Source of the DNA: Aptenodytes patagonicus
Lineage: Eukaryota > Chordata > Aves > Sphenisciformes > Spheniscidae
Assembly (NCBI RefSeq): GCF_965638725.1
Contig: NC_134950.1
Span: 170,714,853 to 170,778,852, forward strand
Direction of reading: 5' to 3'
Length of the DNA: 64,000 nt
Within the stretch, counting starts at the first letter, position 1, and each line of letters begins with the position of its first letter. The notes under the pieces were generated by a model that saw nothing but the letters and a program-made list of their open reading frames with translations, was not told the DNA's origin and did no database searches. The position numbers and the translations under genes were made by a program. Shown here in pieces: positions 60,524 to 64,000 of this stretch.

Positions 60524-63500
60524 GCCACCAGCCTTCTGCAGGGCTTTGGATCACAAAGGCTCCGTTTTGGGAAACGGGTATCAGCCTGAGCCGGCTGCAG
60601 TCGGCTGAGCTCAACATGACCCAGGGAAGCAGGTCCGTGTAGGGTGTGAAATGGGCAGCAAAAGGGACCTCCACTCTACTGTGGGGGGTCTTGCCTTTTA
60701 GCAGTGCTCGGTGCCTTGCGGAAGGTGCTGCACGTTAGGGGGATGCATTTTGGCAACAGCACGGTCTCAGCCCTTTTCTGTTTGCTGCAGCCTGCGGCTC
60801 CCCAGCCCTGGCCCCACTCAGGCTGCTTGGGCAATGCTGAAGTTTCCCTCTGATTTTGCAGAGAAGCTGGTGCGATCCCCCAGAAATTCAAGGGGTGCCA
60901 GGAGGGGGTGTGGAGCCCTTTCTTGCAGGCGTAACCCAAAACAGGGACAAGCTCGGCCAGGTCACCTGCAGAAGGGTCCCAGCCCTTATTCCCAAGGGAG
61001 CTGCATCCACACCAGCATTGGTGTTAATCTCCGGCAGGAAGGTCCGGTATAAATCGGAAAAACTCTCGTTCGCACCAAAGCGATTCTCAGGTCACCAACC
61101 AGCCGAGATCCCGGTGCTCAGGCAGCAAAGCAGCAGGATTAAGCAGGCGTTGGTCAGTGTTTTGCTCTTTGACTTGTCTCTTGTTGTTCCTCTGATCAGA
61201 CCCACATCTTCATGGATCTGGAAAGGGGAAGGATTTGAAGGTGAATAATTTATAGCTGGAAGGGAAAGATAATCATATTCTGCCTCAGAATACGCCCCAT
61301 AATAAAAAGAACAATAATAATAAAATAATGCTATATAGAGATCCTGCAAATCCCAACTAGCTGTCTAACTTCGTTAAATAAAGACAAGCTCCAAGTGCAG
61401 CACAACAATGCCTGAAATGTTCTTTTCTCCGCACACGCTTGGGAGCGTGCCCATCCCTGCCCCATGTATTTATGAAAGATACGATTTTTGTTATTGTACT
61501 TCGGGATTAGCAGATATCCCTGGACTATAAAATACTCAACCGCAAAATATAAAGCAAACAAGCCTGCGCGTCAGGGTAATGCATGGGCTGGGATTTCATC
61601 CCATGCAAGCCAAAAAAAGTTCAGCTGCCCGGTGGCAAGTCTGACCTGAGCAGCCTGGGTTTGGTGGGAGCCTCTTGCATCGGGAAGAGGAAAAACAAGA
61701 GGGCAACTGTGCGCACAGGGGGGGTCAAGGCTGGAGGAAATGAAATCTGAGGTGCGTCTTTCGGGTCCAGGCAGTTGTTGTTTGGTTTCTGGCCTCCTAG
61801 AAATAGCCCCGGAGCGGTGCTTTGAGATCAGTGGGATTATTCCGGCGAGGGCGGTGTGTCTGCAGTCCCTGCGAGGGGTACCCCCAGCCCAGACAGCTCA
61901 AGCAGAGACAGCTGCTGCCCCTGCCACCGCCGCCCTGCGCTCCCACGTCCCTTTGAAAAACGATGCTGAAAGTCTGAGAGTCGTCCCACAGCTGTGTGTC
62001 TCGTATCGTCTCTTTTCCTGGGCTGGATTTATTGATAAGGGGACTCTCCTAGGGTGTAAAGATGCCGGCTGGAGGATTTCCCTCTGCTTGGGAAACTCAC
62101 TGCTCAGCCACTTGATCAAATTCAGTAGAAATCACTCCCTGGTTCAAAGAGTTATTTGGGGCACAGACACCACACTCATCACACTGAAACCCCTAAATCA
62201 CATCTATTACCATACAGCCTCCGACCGAGCAGTGTGGGGTGAGGTGGTAAAGCACCTCTCCTGGCACTGAGATATAGGGCTGAGAAAAACCTGCTCCCTG
62301 GAGTCGGTCGCAGAGCTATGGCTCCAGCTAAACCCCCCAGTCGCTGAATTTTCTTTGTGCCTAAAGACGAGAAGGAGGGAATAGCAGAGCCAGACTAGGG
62401 CTGCCTCTGACTTAAACCCTTCCTGGGAACTTGTCCTCGTTGCTGCCGAGTGGCTCAATCCTCATCCCACACCGCTGGGAGGGGGCGATGGAAGTCCGGC
62501 GTGTATTTAGGTACTCAGTAGACTGTGCAGCTCTCCGATCCCCACGGCTCTTGCTGGGCTCATCTCAGCCTTTTGAGCTCTGATCCCGCCAAACCTCTTT
62601 GCCCTCTGACACTGTCCGGATCAAAGGGAGAAGCCAGCAGGGATCCCCCACCCTTTCGGATGGGCTGTTTCTCTGCAAAAGGTCAAGCGTAGAGGGGTTT
62701 CTCTGTCTGATCAGCCCCTGCTGTAAGTGAAATTTCAGCGTCTCTCAATTAGTAACCATTATAACAAAAAAAAACCAAAGAAAATGGGTTTCTTAGGGCA
62801 AGCCCTGACTGAAAGGAAGAACAGCATCAGCCTGTGTTAGATTAGACCACATCAAAGATATTTTGCCCTGATATGGTGAATTTGCTTTCTCCCTCTGCAT
62901 CCACTTGGCTGTTATAGTCTCATTTGGCTATCTTGACCCATAACACCTCAAACTTCAGCTGCTCTTGCAAGAGCTGGTGTACTAAAGATGATCTTTGTGT
63001 TGCGCCTTTCATGACACGGTAATAAAAGAATTACACTTGGGGCTGAAACTCAGCCAGCAGAATACCTGCTGGGTCAGACTGAGCTTTGCTGTCTTGTGTC
63101 ATGGGAAGAAAACACCCGAACTCATGCTCGGTGCACCTGGCTTGGCATTAACCCCTTTATTTCCACTGAGGCCAGGCTGACCCTTGGCAGTGATTAGAGG
63201 GGCTCTGTGTTTTAGGGTTTTCCTCTCCCTTCGGAGGCTTAGCTTGGATTGACTTCCAGAAATGCTGTTTTCAAGAATGGAAAATTTTGGACTGATGGCT
63301 CCCTCTTATCAGGTCACACTTCGATCCTCCTGTAACACAAATTCCTCTGACAGCATTCAGGTGATGTTTCGGTTGTTGAAATCTTCTGCAAGGCTGGCCT
63401 GTCTTTCTTGTCACATGTTTTTCCCTTTATCCAGCAAAGCAGAAGGTGGACTTCTCTGCCCCTTTTCCCTCTCACCCCTCCAGCATCCCTGGTTCAAGGC

Positions 63501-64000
63501 ATTTCAGCAGCACAGGGATTGTGCTCCTGTCTCCCTCCTTCCCTCCTGACCGTGTGCACCCCTCCATGAGCTGATTCAGCTCACTGAGCTGGCACCAAAC
63601 TAACCAACTAAATTCTACCAAAGATGGAAAAAAGAAAATAAACGTAGGAGAAGGTTTGTTGCTGGGTCAGTGAATTGCATCTGCACAGCAAAGGCTCAGA
63701 TGAGTCCCCGAGACACGTGAGGTAGAGATTGGGTCACAGAAGTGGGGACAAGAAGGGATGAGCGGCCAGCAATGTGTGCAGGTTCACCCTGACGCCATGG
63801 TTGTACAGTCATGTTACTCTGGCATAAAGCCCCCCCAAATCCTCTTTTTGAGATGCACACCCCGTCCCAGGCCTGCCGTGCGCCCTGTTGTACCTTCTGC
63901 TCCTTGGCAATGAACACGCGTAGAGCAACGTGAGCCATAGGGCCAGCAGCCAAGTTCATCGTAGGCTCCGTGCTACCTCTGAACCTCCCCTCCATCAGCC

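Larger units (their letters stand above)
56863..64000 (+). other. Putative first coding intron, partial
   Basis: No second exon is visible. Frames such as plus 61740-62270 (176 codons) and minus 60045-60674 (209 codons, partly a triplet repeat) show no domain. The DNA is more GC-rich and contains fewer recognisable repeats than 1-50 kb; no CR1 occurs after 50.9 kb. AT-rich triplet tracts occur at 60466 and about 61296-61328. Confidence 0.45.

Noticed and set aside
60045..60674. 209-codon minus-strand frame with poly-Leu
   Set aside because: Its centre is the TAA triplet repeat; the flanks show no domain.

Overview
The window looks like nuclear DNA from a bird. The main evidence is seven 5'-truncated CR1 LINE retrotransposon copies. 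They share the CR1 end structure: the C-terminal end of the reverse-transcriptase ORF, a short 3' UTR reading 'gatcttagaggtcttttcca' or a variant, and a terminal (ATGATTCT)n tail. CR1 also occurs in other sauropsids, so 'bird' is an inference from the copies and the general sequence character. Most of the window is AT-rich, gene-free DNA with vertebrate-type microsatellites and one 100-base run of N (35102-35201), which is an assembly gap.

Layout. 1-54 kb is intergenic or deep intronic sequence in which I find no convincing host exon. It holds five plus-strand CR1 copies (561-1038, 8186-9042, 10736-11387, 19032-19471, 38820-39491) and two minus-strand copies (40844-41386, 49853-50880). It also holds three homopurine/homopyrimidine arrays (26.1, 28.6-29.2 and 37.6-37.9 kb), an AT-rich array (42.3 kb), a cluster of near-perfect inverted repeats (14.4-14.8 kb), a 21-bp-arm hairpin (18.4 kb), and diverged copies of what look like older unnamed repeat families. 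Six of the CR1 copies form one similar, apparently younger group. The copy at 8.2-9.0 kb belongs to a clearly different subfamily.

54.3-56.9 kb is different: CpG-rich blocks, a CCAAT box and a TATA-like box in normal spacing (54482-54516), many long homopolymer runs, and a short exon at 56788-56862. That exon starts with an ATG in good Kozak context, has an in-frame stop just upstream, encodes a 25-residue signal peptide, and ends at a GTGAGT splice donor in phase 0. I read it as the 5' end of a plus-strand gene for a secreted or membrane protein whose remaining exons lie beyond the window. I cannot name the gene. 56863-64000 would then be the start of its first coding intron.

I see no bacterial-type operon, CRISPR array, tRNA or rRNA gene. 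The least expected signals are the inverted-repeat cluster at 14.4-14.8 kb, the layered (AAGGG)/(AGGGG) arrays in opposite orientations, and a minimal uORF (M-G-L-stop) whose start codon sits in the loop of a perfect hairpin in the putative 5' leader.
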